DNA of 64,000 bases from Pseudomonas sp. B21_DOA (GTDB taxonomy: Bacteria > Pseudomonadota > Gammaproteobacteria > Pseudomonadales > Pseudomonadaceae), in the NCBI GenBank assembly GCA_030544685.1, contig CP086683.1, positions 3,534,001 through 3,598,000 on the forward strand, given 5' to 3'. Of this stretch, positions 9,737 to 18,852 are shown piece by piece (positions within the stretch are counted from its first letter, which is position 1; each line of letters begins with the position of its first letter). The notes beneath the pieces are model-generated. The model was not told where the DNA came from. It ran no database searches and was given only the letters and a program-made list of their open reading frames with translations. Made by a program: the position numbers and the translations under genes.

Positions 9737-10624
9737 ATGAGTTACTACCAGCCGGGCATTCTCGCCACCCCTGTTCCTGCGCAAGCACGTCATCTGTTTT
9801 TCGCCATGGCGTCGGTTGAAGCCTTGCCGCAAGCGATCGACAACCTGCTGATGCTGGTGGATGGCAAGTCGGCGGTGCTCGGTTTTGGTGAGTCGTTGAC
9901 CAAGGCGCTGAATGTCGAAATCGCCGGCCTGCGCAGCTTCCCGGCGCTGACCGGCGTGGGCGTGAACAACCCGTCGACCCAGCATGCCCTGTGGATCTGG
10001 CTGCACGGTGTCGACCGGGGTGAGTTGCTCAACCGTTGCAACGCTATTGAAGCCGCGCTGGCCCCGGCCTTGCGTCTGGTCGAGATGCAGGAAGCCTTCC
10101 GCCACATGGACGGCCACGACCTCACCGGGTACGAGGACGGTACGGAAAACCCCCACGATGACGCCGCCGTCGCCGCCGCGCTGCTAAGCTCCGGCGCTGA
10201 CGGACTGGTCGGCGGCAGCTTCGCCGCGATCCAGCAATGGCAGCACGACCTCAAGGGTTTTCATCGCCTGTCTGCCGGCGCCAAGGACGACATCATGGGG
10301 CGGCGCTTGAGCGATAACGAAGAAATCGACGACGCGCCGATTTCCGCCCACGTCAAACGCATCGCGCAGGAGAGCTTCGCGCCGGAAGCGTTCGTTGTGC
10401 GCCGTTCGATGCCGTGGATCGAAGGCGATCGCGCTGGTTTGATGTTCCTCGCTTTCGGTTTCTCGCTGGATGCCTTCGAAGCGCAACTGCGGCGCATGAG
10501 CGGTCTGGAGGACGGTATCGCCGATGGCTTGTACCAGATCAGCCGACCAATCACCGGCGGTTACTACTGGTGTCCGCCACTCAAGGACGGACGCCTTGAT
10601 CTGCGCGCGTTGCGCATCGGCTGA
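9737..10624 (+). CDS. DyP-type heme peroxidase
   Basis: A 295-residue dye-decolourising peroxidase of the short YfeX/EfeB-like cytoplasmic group; no Tat signal is present. The family GxxDG motif is at residues 131-135 (GYEDGTENP), whose Asp is the catalytic acid. Other family segments are RSMPWIEG, LMFLAFGFSLDAFEAQLRRM and GLYQISRPITGGYYWCPP near the end. The ATG at 9737 follows AAGGAG; an in-frame extension back to 9578 overlaps the previous gene and is rejected. Substrate unknown. It is followed after nine bases by an oxidoreductase gene, suggesting one transcript. Confidence 0.92.
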   Translation: MSYYQPGILATPVPAQARHLFFAMASVEALPQAIDNLLMLVDGKSAVLGFGESLTKALNVEIAGLRSFPALTGVGVNNPSTQHALWIWLHGVDRGELLNRCNAIEAALAPALRLVEMQEAFRHMDGHDLTGYEDGTENPHDDAAVAAALLSSGADGLVGGSFAAIQQWQHDLKGFHRLSAGAKDDIMGRRLSDNEEIDDAPISAHVKRIAQESFAPEAFVVRRSMPWIEGDRAGLMFLAFGFSLDAFEAQLRRMSGLEDGIADGLYQISRPITGGYYWCPPLKDGRLDLRALRIG

Positions 10625-10633
10625 GGACTGCCT

Positions 10634-11599
10634 ATGAACGTGGTGCGCTGGGGCATGATCGGTTGCGGCAGCGTCGCTGAACGCAAGAGCGGGCCGGCCT
10701 TCTACAAGGCCCCCGGTTCGGCGCTCGTCGCGGTGATGGGCCGACGGCCTGAAGCGGTGACCGATTACGCCGCGCGCCATGGCATCAGCCGCGTCTATAC
10801 CGACGTCGATGCGCTGATCAACGATCCCGAAGTCGACGCGGTGTACATCGCCACACCGCCCGACAGCCACCACGCCTACAGCCTGAAAGTCGCCGCCGCC
10901 GGCAAGCATTGCTGCGTGGAAAAACCCATGGCGCTCAACGCCGGGCAAAGCCGCGAGATGCAGCAAGCGTTTGCCGCTGCCGGTCTGCACTTGTTCGTCT
11001 CTTACTACCGTCGCTCGCTGCCGCGCTTTGCCCAGGTACGGCAATGGCTGGAGGAGGGGCGCATCGGTGATGTCCGCCATCTGAACTGGACACTGACCAA
11101 AGCGCCGTCGCCGGCTGATCTTGAGGGGCGCGATAATTGGCGTACCGATCCGGCGGTGGCGGGCGGCGGCTACTTTGCCGATTTGGCCAGCCATGGCCTG
11201 GACCTGTTTCAGTATCTGCTTGGCGACATCGTTGAAGTCGCCGGTTTCACCGCGCGTCAAGCGGGTTTGTACGCGGCGGAAGATGCGGTCAGCGCCACTT
11301 GGCAATTCGCCTCCGGGGCGCTGGGCATGGGCTGCTGGAACTTTGTTGCGGACCGCCGGGAGGATCGCGTCGAGATTATCGGCAGCAAAGGGCGGATCGG
11401 GTTTTCGGTGTTTGACGAGCATCCGGTGCAGCTGTTTGCCGATGAGCAGATCAGCCTGGAGATTGCCCATCACGAGCATATTCAGTGGCATCACGTGCTG
11501 GGGATGAATGCGCATATTCGGGGTGATTCACAGCATCCCGCCGTGGCCGAGCAAGCCGTCAAGACCGATTGGGTCATGGACCGGATCCTCAAACGCTGA
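10634..11599 (+). CDS. Gfo/Idh/MocA-family NAD(P)-dependent oxidoreductase
   Basis: A 321-residue dehydrogenase. The N-terminal Rossmann domain starts with WGMIGCGSVAERKSGPAF, followed by AVYIATPPDSHHAYSLKVA and the conserved VEKPMALN (Lys of the EKP motif). The C-terminal domain (LNWTLTKAPS, GYFADLASHGLDLFQYLLGD) carries the substrate side, including a catalytic His in ASHGLDLF. The substrate is probably a sugar or polyol derivative, but it cannot be named from sequence. It lies close behind the peroxidase gene. Confidence 0.9.
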   Translation: MNVVRWGMIGCGSVAERKSGPAFYKAPGSALVAVMGRRPEAVTDYAARHGISRVYTDVDALINDPEVDAVYIATPPDSHHAYSLKVAAAGKHCCVEKPMALNAGQSREMQQAFAAAGLHLFVSYYRRSLPRFAQVRQWLEEGRIGDVRHLNWTLTKAPSPADLEGRDNWRTDPAVAGGGYFADLASHGLDLFQYLLGDIVEVAGFTARQAGLYAAEDAVSATWQFASGALGMGCWNFVADRREDRVEIIGSKGRIGFSVFDEHPVQLFADEQISLEIAHHEHIQWHHVLGMNAHIRGDSQHPAVAEQAVKTDWVMDRILKR

Positions 11600-11616
11600 A
11601 TAGCTCACGATCCCCG

Positions 11617-11704
11617 GTGGGAGCGAGCCTGCTCGCGAAAGCGGTGTGTCAGTCACGGAGGTATTGACTGACAGAATGCTTTCGCGAGCAGGCTCGCTCC
11701 CACA
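11617..11704. repeat. REP-type inverted repeat (GAGCCTGCTCGC family)
   Basis: Facing arms GTGGGAGCGAGCCTGCTCGC and GCGAGCAGGCTCGCTCCCAC flank a 40-base centre that itself contains a short dyad (GTCAGTCA / TGACTGAC). It lies just downstream of the oxidoreductase gene. Confidence 0.88.
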
Positions 11705-11786
11705 GGTCTTCCGGCGCAACACGCATCTAAGGTTATGCCCAAACAATATTTCTCAACCTCTTCATAACGTCTCTAAGATCACGTCA

Positions 11787-11801
11787 TAACTCGTTATAAC
11801 A
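11787..11801. promoter_or_regulatory. Dyad ATAACTCGTTATAAC upstream of the GntR gene
   Basis: An AT-rich dyad (ATAAC-TC-GTTAT) directly before the GntR start, in the place expected for the autoregulatory operator of a HutC-type repressor. It was recognised by eye only. Confidence 0.4.
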
Positions 11802-11813
11802 AGTGATCCCGCG

Positions 11814-12566
11814 ATGACCGATAACGTTCTCTCCCTCAGTAGCGTTCCGCTGCACACCCAACTGCGCGACGTCCTGCGTGCGCGGATTCTCGACGGTGAA
11901 TACCCGCAAGACAGTCAGATGCCTTCCGAAAGCGAACTCGGTGCGCTGTTCAAAGTCAGCCGCATCACCGTGCGCCAAGCCTTGGGCGATCTGCAAAAGG
12001 AAGGCCTGATCTTCAAGATCCATGGTAAGGGCACCTTTGTCGCCAAGCCGAAAACCTTTCAGAACGTCAGTAGCCTGCAAGGCCTCGCCGAGTCGATGAC
12101 CGGGCGCGGTTATGAAGTGATCAACCGCCTGCGCAGTTTCAAATTCATTCCGGCCGACAAGCGTGTCGCCGAGCGTCTGCAGGTGGCCGAAGGTGAGATC
12201 GTCGCGCAGATCAAACGCGTGCGCCTGATCAACCGCGAGCCGATCTCGCTGGAAATCACCTACCTGCCCAAAGCGGTCGGCGAACGGCTGGAGAAGGCCG
12301 ACCTGGTCACTCGCGACATCTTTCTGATTCTGGAAAACGACTGCGGCATCGCCCTTGGCCACGCCGATCTGGCCATCGACGCAGTGCTGGCTGACAGCGA
12401 CCTGACCCAGGCACTCAACGTCGAAGCGGGCTCGCCGATCATGCGCATCGAGCGCCTGACCCATGACGCCCAGGGCCAGCCGTTGGACTTCGAACACCTT
12501 TATTACCGTGGCGATGCGTTCCAGTACCGCCTGCGGATCGACCGGCAAAAAGGGGAGCAGGCATGA
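11814..12566 (+). CDS. GntR/HutC-family regulator (UTRA domain)
   Basis: A 250-residue regulator. Residues 10-75 form the winged helix (HTQLRDVLRARILDGEY, LFKVSRITVRQALGDLQKEG, KIHGKGTFVAKP). The remainder is a UTRA ligand-binding domain (AQIKRVRLINREPISLEITY, then DFEHLYYRGDAFQYRLRI). Its stop codon overlaps the start of the flavoprotein gene (ATGA), so it heads that operon and probably controls it in response to a small ligand. The 5' region 11740-11810 contains the AT-rich repeats ATAACTCGTTATAAC, a plausible operator. Confidence 0.92.
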   Translation: MTDNVLSLSSVPLHTQLRDVLRARILDGEYPQDSQMPSESELGALFKVSRITVRQALGDLQKEGLIFKIHGKGTFVAKPKTFQNVSSLQGLAESMTGRGYEVINRLRSFKFIPADKRVAERLQVAEGEIVAQIKRVRLINREPISLEITYLPKAVGERLEKADLVTRDIFLILENDCGIALGHADLAIDAVLADSDLTQALNVEAGSPIMRIERLTHDAQGQPLDFEHLYYRGDAFQYRLRIDRQKGEQA

Positions 12567-14292
12567 CCCGCAACGTTCTAGAACAGGAATACGACATCGT
12601 CGTGATTGGCGGCGGTACGGCCGGGCCGATGGCAGCGATCAAGGCCAAGGAGAAGAACCGCGATTTGCGCGTATTGCTGGTCGACAAGGCCAACGTCAAG
12701 CGCAGCGGCGCGATCAGCATGGGCATGGATGGCCTGAACAACGCGATCATTCCCGGCCACTCGACACCGGAGCAGTACACCAAGGAAATCACCATCGCCA
12801 ACGACGGCATCGTCAATCAGGCGGCGGTCTACGCCTATGCGACGCACAGTTTTGAAACCATCGAACAACTCGACCGCTGGGGCGTGAAGTTCGAGAAGGA
12901 CGAAACCGGTGACTACGCGGTGAAAAAGGTCCACCACATGGGCGCCTATGTGCTGCCGATGCCGGAAGGGCACGACATCAAGAAAGTCCTGTATCGACAG
13001 TTGAAACGTGCGCGGGTGAGCATCACCAATCGCCTGGTCTGCACGCGTTTGCTGACCGACGAGGAGGGCGCGGTCAACGGTGTGATGGGCTTCGATTGCC
13101 GCACCGCCGACTTCCATGTGATCAAGGCCAAAGCGGTGATTCTCGCCTGCGGCGCGGCCGGACGCCTTGGTCTGCCGTCGTCGGGCTACCTGATGGGCAC
13201 TTACGAAAACCCGACCAATGCCGGTGACGGCTACGCGATGGCCTATCACGCCGGCGCCGAACTGGCCAATCTCGAGTGCTTCCAGATCAACCCGTTGATC
13301 AAGGATTACAACGGCCCTGCCTGCGCCTACGTCACCGGCCCGCTGGGTGGCTACACCGCCAACAACAAGGGCGAACGCTTCATCGAGTGCGACTACTGGA
13401 GCGGGCAGATGATGTGGGAATTTCACCAGGAACTGGAAAGCGGCAACGGCCCGGTGTTCCTTAAACTCGATCACCTGGCCGAGGAAACCATCCAGAACAT
13501 CGAGGAAATCCTGCACAGCAACGAGCGCCCGAGCCGTGGCCAGTTCCACGCCAATCGCGGCACTGACTACCGCACGCAGATGGTCGAAATGCACATTTCG
13601 GAAATCGGTTTTTGCAGCGGCCACTCGGCGTCCGGCGTGTGGGTCAACGAGCGTGCCGAGACTTCAGTCAAAGGCTTGTACTCGGCCGGCGACATGGCTG
13701 CGGTGCCGCACAATTACATGCTCGGCGCGTTCACTTACGGCTGGTTCGCCGGGCACAACGCCGCGGACTTTGTTGCCGGCCGCGAGTTTTCCGCACTGGA
13801 CAGCGAGCAGATCGCCAAGGAACAGGCCCGGGTCTACGCGCCGCTCGATCGCCAGGACGGTCTGCCGCCGGCGCAGGTCGAATACAAGCTGCGGCGCTTC
13901 GTCAACGATTACCTGCAACCGCCGAAAGTGACCAAAAAATGCAGATCGGCCTGCAACGCTTCAGCGACATCGAGCGCGATCTCGAGCAGATGAAAGCCAA
14001 CAACGCTCACGAACTGATGCGAGCGATGGAAACCAGCGTGATCCGCGACTGTGCCGAAATGGCCGCCCGCGCTTCGTTGTTCCGCGCCGAAAGCCGCTGG
14101 GGCCTGTACCACTATCGCGTCGATCATCCGCAACGCAACGACGCCGATTGGTTCTGCCACTGCCATCTGAAGAAGGGCGAGGACGGCCAGATGACCAGTT
14201 TCAAGAAGGCCGTCGAGCCCTACATCATCCCGCTCGACGCCGAGGAAATGCAGGCTTACGACCGCCTGCGGGTCGGCGCCTTCGCCGCTTGA
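12563..14292 (+). CDS. AprA-like FAD-dependent oxidoreductase, fumarate reductase/APS reductase family (frameshifted as read)
   Basis: Flavoprotein of the succinate dehydrogenase/fumarate reductase/adenylylsulfate reductase alpha family. The FAD dinucleotide fold is at the N-terminus (YDIVVIGGGTAGPMAAIKAK), with KRSGAISMGMDGLNN and later GLYSAGDMAAVPHNYMLGAF, which resemble AprA more than SdhA. The frame breaks in the six-A run at 13934-13939; one more A restores PPKVTKKMQIGLQRF and a 576-residue protein ending YDRLRVGAFAA. The start overlaps the GntR stop. It is followed by an AprB-like ferredoxin, which is probably its electron partner. There is no sat gene or other sulfate-reduction gene nearby, so true APS reductase activity is unproven. 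Confidence 0.82.
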
Positions 14293-14319
14293 GACATCAT
14301 TTTTCAGAGAGTCCGAACC

Positions 14320-14565
14320 ATGGCTTATCAAGCTCAGGAAATCTTCTTCCGCTCCAATGCCCCGGTCACCGTCGACGAGGACAAATGCATCGCGGAAAAG
14401 GGCTGCACGGTGTGCGTCGACGTCTGCCCGATGGACCTGCTGGCGATCAACCCGGCCACGCAAAAGGCCTATATGGCGTTCGATGAATGCTGGTACTGCA
14501 TGCCATGCGAGAAGGATTGCCCGACGGGGGCCGTCAAAGTCGACATCCCCTATCTCCTGCGTTGA
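14320..14565 (+). CDS. Two-cluster 4Fe-4S ferredoxin, AprB-like
   Basis: An 81-residue ferredoxin with eight cysteines in two clusters: CIAEKGCTVCVDVCP and CWYCMPCEKDCP, each ending in CP as in bacterial 2[4Fe-4S] ferredoxins. The spacing and the TQKAYMAFDECWYC segment resemble the N-terminal half of the APS reductase beta subunit, but the AprB C-terminal tail is absent. It sits 27 bases after the flavoprotein gene and probably passes electrons to or from it. Confidence 0.9.
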   Translation: MAYQAQEIFFRSNAPVTVDEDKCIAEKGCTVCVDVCPMDLLAINPATQKAYMAFDECWYCMPCEKDCPTGAVKVDIPYLLR

Positions 14566-14578
14566 AACCCGGTCGAAG

Positions 14579-14664
14579 GTGGGAGGGGCTTGCTCCCGAA
14601 GAGGCCGGCATTGCTGGCATCACCCTTGACTGAAAAAACGCATTCGGGAGCAAGCCCCTCCCAC
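14579..14664. repeat. REP-type inverted repeat inside the operon
   Basis: Facing arms GTGGGAGGGGCTTGCTCCCG and CGGGAGCAAGCCCCTCCCAC, a third sequence variant. It lies between the ferredoxin and the ABC binding-protein gene, so it may stabilise or separate the two parts of the transcript. Confidence 0.85.
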
Positions 14665-14809
14665 AAAGGTTTCCCACATTCAATGGTGTGGCAAGCCATT
14701 AGCTATCCGGAAACCCCGGACGCTCGATTCACCAAAACCCCTCGTTTCCCACCGCGCCCCGATCGCGGCGGAGACGAACTTCAAACCAATGATTCGAGGG
14801 GAAACACTC

Positions 14810-16213
14810 ATGTTGCGTGCAGCACTCGCCGGTCTGGTACTGGCTTCATTCACCTTGTCGGCCTCGGCCGAAACCATCCGCATTGCCATCGGCACCCAGG
14901 ACACCACCATCAACTGCGCCGCCGGCGGCCTGTTGATCCGTGAACTCGGTCTGCTGGAAAAATACCTGCCCCACGATGGCGCCTACAAAGACGCGAAGTA
15001 CGACGTGCAGTGGAAGAATTTCACCAGTGGCGCGCCGCTGACCAACGAGATGGTCGCCGGCAAGCTCGATTTCGGTGCCATGGCCGATTTCCCCGGTGCG
15101 TTCAACGGGGTGGCATTCGAAACGGCGGGCAAGCACAGCCTGTTCATCAGCGTGCTGTCGGGCAGCATCAAGGGCAGCGGCAACGGCATCGTCGTGCCGA
15201 GCGCTTCGTCGGTGCAAAGCCTCAGCGAACTCAAGGGCAAGACCATTTCGGTGCCGTTCGCCTCGACGGCTCACGGCATGTTGCTGCGCGCCGTGGCAGA
15301 GCAGGGCTGGGACCCGCTCAAGGATGTCAACATCATCGCCCAGCCACCGGAAGTCGCTGGCTCGGCATTGCAGGCCGGCAAGATCGACGCCCACGCCGAT
15401 TTCGTGCCCTTCGCCGAGCTGTTCCCGAGCCGTGGTTTCGCCCGCAAGATCTATGACGGCGCCCAGGCCAACGCGCCAACTTTCCATGGCGCACTGGTGG
15501 ATCAGGCCTACGCGAAAAAGTATCCGGAAATCGTCGTCGCCTATTTGCGCGCGAGCATCGAAGCCAACCAACTGCTCGCCGCCGAACCGGAGAAGTACAG
15601 CGAACTGATCGCCAAGGTCACCGGCGTCGATGCCGAGGTCAACTACCTGTTCCACGGCCCGTTGGGCGTGCAGACCCGCGACCTGAGTTGGAAACCTGAA
15701 TACCGCCAGGCTGTGGGTACTGCCATCGATACCTTGAAGCTGCTGAAGAAAGCCGATCGCGGGCTCGACCTGAACAGCTTCATCGACGATCAGTACATCC
15801 GCGCCGCCTTCAAGGCTGCGAACCTCGATTACACCGCGCAACTGGCCAACTACGCGCAGACGCCGGTGCCGGGTGTGGATGCGGCGACGGGCAAAGCCAT
15901 CACCGACGTCAGCCATGTCGCGGAAATCTGGGTGCGTGGCGAGGAAAAAATCCGCCGTTATGGCTCGGCTGAAGCGGCCTTCACCGCGTTGGCAGGGTTG
16001 AAACAGGAGGGCAAGAACATTCGTGCGGTGTATGCGCAGGCCAGTGACAGCGGGATCAAATTGCTCGCTGAACAGGCGTGGTTTGCCAGCGACGCCAAGG
16101 GCCGCCTCAGTGCATTTCTGCTCAAAGGCCAGGCCCAGCAATACGCTGCGGCGCAGGGTGGCAAGGTGTTCGATTTCAGCGATGCCACTGCCCAGGTCGT
16201 TGCCGTGCGCTAA
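14810..16213 (+). CDS. ABC transporter substrate-binding protein with NosL-like C-terminal domain
   Basis: A periplasmic binding protein of about 467 residues. A signal peptide spans residues 1-20 (cleavage near SASAETI). Residues 20-330 look like the NrtA/SsuA/TauA family (IRIAIGTQDTTINCAAGG, FTSGAPLTNEMVAGKLDFGA, STAHGMLLRAV). After a linker, the last 90 residues (RRYGSAEAAFTALAGL, ending GGKVFDFSDATAQVV) resemble the core of NosL, the copper accessory lipoprotein of nitrous-oxide reductase, but without NosL's N-terminal lipoprotein cysteine. This fusion is unusual; family members normally end after the binding domain. The ATG at 14810 has GAGGGG upstream. Confidence 0.85.
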   Translation: MLRAALAGLVLASFTLSASAETIRIAIGTQDTTINCAAGGLLIRELGLLEKYLPHDGAYKDAKYDVQWKNFTSGAPLTNEMVAGKLDFGAMADFPGAFNGVAFETAGKHSLFISVLSGSIKGSGNGIVVPSASSVQSLSELKGKTISVPFASTAHGMLLRAVAEQGWDPLKDVNIIAQPPEVAGSALQAGKIDAHADFVPFAELFPSRGFARKIYDGAQANAPTFHGALVDQAYAKKYPEIVVAYLRASIEANQLLAAEPEKYSELIAKVTGVDAEVNYLFHGPLGVQTRDLSWKPEYRQAVGTAIDTLKLLKKADRGLDLNSFIDDQYIRAAFKAANLDYTAQLANYAQTPVPGVDAATGKAITDVSHVAEIWVRGEEKIRRYGSAEAAFTALAGLKQEGKNIRAVYAQASDSGIKLLAEQAWFASDAKGRLSAFLLKGQAQQYAAAQGGKVFDFSDATAQVVAVR

Positions 16214-16263
16214 CCCCAAAAACACTGCATTCCCCCTGTAGGATCTGGTTGAGAGGAATATTT

Positions 16264-17045
16264 GTGTATCGATCCTGTTTGCGCTGGATTCCGAGGACCA
16301 GCTCACTGCTGCTCTGCCTGCTCTTCTGGCAACTCGCCGCCAGCCATCACTGGAACCTCGGCCTGGTCACCTTCGCCAACGTGCCAACTCCCTTGGCCGT
16401 CGTCGAAGCCGCGCTGGGCCTGGGCGACTCGGGCAAACTCTGGCAGCACCTGAGCAGCAGCCTCGGCCGCGTCTTCGCCGGTTACGTGGCGGCGTTGATC
16501 ATCGGCATCGCCCTGGGCCTGGCCATCGGCCGGTCGAAATGGGCCGAAGACATTCTGCTGCCACCACTGGAGGTCCTGCGCCCGATCCCCGCCGTGGCGT
16601 GGATTCCGCTGGCGATCCTGATGTTTCCATCCTCGGAATTGTCGATGGTCTTTATCACCTTCACCGGCGCGCTGTTCCCGATTCTGCTCAACACCGTGCA
16701 CGGCGTCGAAGGCGTCGATCCACGCCTGATCGCCTCGGCAAAAGCCTCGGGGCAGGGCGTCGGGCGATTCTGCTGGAGGTGATTCTGCCGGGCGCTGCGC
16801 CGAGCATCATTACCGGCCTGGCGATCGGCATGGGCACGTCGTGGTTCTGTCTGGTGACGGCGGAAATGATCTCCGGGCAGTTCGGCATCGGTTACTACAC
16901 CTGGGAGTCCTACACCATTCAGAACTACGCCGACATTGTCGTCGGCATGCTCCTGATCGGCGTGTTGGGCATGGGCAGCAGTTGGCTGATCAAACGCCTG
17001 GGCGGCTTGTTCACGCCTTGGCATCGACCGCGAGGCAAAGCCTGA
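16264..17045 (+). CDS. ABC transporter permease, nitrate/sulfonate/taurine type (frameshifted as read)
   Basis: An inner-membrane permease of about 260 residues with hydrophobic helices and the coupling-loop motif near ASAKSLGAGRRAILLEVILP (EAA loop). The frame breaks in the four-A run at 16740-16743; one extra A restores that motif exactly and links the N-terminal part to the C-terminal part (SIITGLAIGMGTSWFCLVTA). The probable start is GTG 16264 with GAGAGGA ten bases before it. Its stop overlaps the ATPase start. It works with the binding protein and ATPase on either side. Confidence 0.85.
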
Positions 17046-17893
17046 TGAGCGTGATGCAAACCCCGGAAGGGCGGATCGACATTCGCCAGTTGTCCATCGT
17101 CCTCGGCCAGGGCCGCGAGGCTTTCGAAGCGGTGCAGGGTCTCGATTGCCAGATCGAACCCGGGCAGTTCGTGTGCATTCTCGGCCCGTCCGGTTGCGGC
17201 AAGTCGACCTTGCTCGGCGCTCTGGCCGGGCACTTGAATGCCAGTACCGGCAGCTTGAAAGTCGACGGCAGCGCGGTGGCCGGCCCGTCGCCGCAGCGCG
17301 GCATGGTGTTTCAGCACCACACGCTGTTCCCGTGGCGTACGGTGCGCGACAACGTCGCCTTCGGCCTGAAGATGCGCGGCGTCGGCAAGGCTGAGCGGCA
17401 TCGCGCGGCTGATGAAATCCTCAAACTGGTCGGCCTCGAAGGCTTCGCCGAGCGCTGGCCGGATCAACTCTCCGGAGGCATGCAGCAGCGGGTGGAGATT
17501 GCCCGGGTGCTGGTCAATCGCCCGCGCCTGTTGCTGATGGACGAGCCGTTCGGCGCGCTGGATGCGCTGACCCGCTTGAACATGCAGGAACTGTTGCTGG
17601 ACATCTGGACGCGCATCCGCACGACCGTGGTTTTCGTCACCCATGACATCGACGAGGCGCTGTTTCTAGCCGATCGCTTGCTGGTAATGAGCGCGCGACC
17701 AGGGCGAATCATCGAAGACCTGCGTCTGGACTTTCCACGCCCGCGTATCAGTGAACTGGTGACCAGCCCCGAGTTCGCTCGCCTGAAACGCCATTGCCTT
17801 GACCTGCTGCGCCACGACAACGACCGACCGCTGCCGCGCCTCAATCCGCTCGGCCTGCCTCCTGAAAACCCTTTACCGCGATTTGCCCTATGA
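17045..17893 (+). CDS. ABC transporter ATP-binding protein, SsuB/TauB-type
   Basis: A 282-residue ATPase. The Walker A motif is GPSGCGKST, the Q-loop FQHHTLFPWRTV, the signature LSGGMQQR, Walker B LLLMDEPFGALD and the H-loop FVTHDIDEAL. These match the nitrate/sulfonate/taurine importer group (PF00005). It starts within the permease stop codon (TGATG), so the two are translationally coupled, and it overlaps the next gene by four bases. Confidence 0.95.
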   Translation: MSVMQTPEGRIDIRQLSIVLGQGREAFEAVQGLDCQIEPGQFVCILGPSGCGKSTLLGALAGHLNASTGSLKVDGSAVAGPSPQRGMVFQHHTLFPWRTVRDNVAFGLKMRGVGKAERHRAADEILKLVGLEGFAERWPDQLSGGMQQRVEIARVLVNRPRLLLMDEPFGALDALTRLNMQELLLDIWTRIRTTVVFVTHDIDEALFLADRLLVMSARPGRIIEDLRLDFPRPRISELVTSPEFARLKRHCLDLLRHDNDRPLPRLNPLGLPPENPLPRFAL

Positions 17894-18852
17894 CCTCTAT
17901 TTTTGCTGTGACCGACAACGAAGACATCCTCGCCCTGCAACCGCGCCTGACGGCGGAAGACGCTGGCGTGCGGCGCATTGCCCTGATTGATCTGGCCGAT
18001 CTGGAGGAATTGGATGGTTTGCTCTGGCTGGTTGATCGACTCCGGCAGGATCCTGCCGAGGACGTCCGCGCTGAAGCCGCACGATTGCTCGAAGCGTGGG
18101 AGGATGAAGCGGTCGTGCAAGCCTTGTGCGAAGCGCTGACGGATCCGGCGCCCGCCGTGCAATCGGCGGCGGCGCAAAGCCTGAGCCTGCTCAAGACTGC
18201 GGCGGCGGGGCGGGTCATTCTGCCGTGGACCGCACATGCCGATGTCAGTGTGCGCATCGCCGCCTTTCGGGCGTTACGCGAATTGCGCTTCGCCGAGGCC
18301 GCGTCGGCTGCCGTCGCCGCGTTGGAGGATGCCGATGCTCATGTTCGGCGCGAAGCGGTAGGCGTGCTCGGCTGGCTCAAACAGCTCGACGCGCTGCCAG
18401 CCCTGGCGCGCCTGGCCAGCGACGACCCGGACACCGAAGTGCGCCGCGCCGCCACCGGCGCGCTCGGTCTGGCCAGCGACGCCGAAGTGCTGCCGGCGTT
18501 GCGCCAGGCGTTGCGCGACCCTGCCTGGCAAGTGCGCGAAGAAGCTGCGACCACGCTGGGCAAGGTCGGTCACAGCGACGCCGGCCCGGCCTTGGTCGAT
18601 GCGCTGAGCGATGATTACTGGCAAGTGCGCCTGCGCGCCACCCGCAGTCTCGGTCGCTTGCGCTTCGTCCCGGCCCTGGACGCGCTGATCGAAACCCTCG
18701 GCCACCGCATCAGCAACCTGCGTAAGGAAGCTGCGCTGGCCCTCGGTGAATTGAACGATCGCGGCGCCGTGGCCGCATTGCAGGCGGCGCAGGACGACGG
18801 CGACCCGGAAGTGCGCAAAGCCGTACGCATCGCGTTGAGTCAGTTGCAATGA
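17890..18852 (+). CDS. HEAT-repeat protein
   Basis: A 320-residue protein built almost entirely of about nine to ten helical repeats of roughly 31 residues, each with a core like DPDTEVRRAATGALG or DPAWQVREEAATTLGKVG. The pattern matches PBS-lyase-type HEAT repeats, which act as protein-binding scaffolds or enzyme-maturation factors. No signal peptide is present, so it is cytoplasmic. ATGA overlaps at both ends tie it to the transporter ATPase and the DUF971 gene. The partner protein is unknown; the operon's flavoprotein or ferredoxin are candidates. Confidence 0.9.
   Translation: MTSIFAVTDNEDILALQPRLTAEDAGVRRIALIDLADLEELDGLLWLVDRLRQDPAEDVRAEAARLLEAWEDEAVVQALCEALTDPAPAVQSAAAQSLSLLKTAAAGRVILPWTAHADVSVRIAAFRALRELRFAEAASAAVAALEDADAHVRREAVGVLGWLKQLDALPALARLASDDPDTEVRRAATGALGLASDAEVLPALRQALRDPAWQVREEAATTLGKVGHSDAGPALVDALSDDYWQVRLRATRSLGRLRFVPALDALIETLGHRISNLRKEAALALGELNDRGAVAALQAAQDDGDPEVRKAVRIALSQLQ

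Noticed and set aside
14846..16306. A 486-residue minus-strand frame opposite the ABC binding protein
   Set aside because: It runs antisense to a clear signal-peptide protein, with low-complexity antisense-type composition and no recognisable domain.
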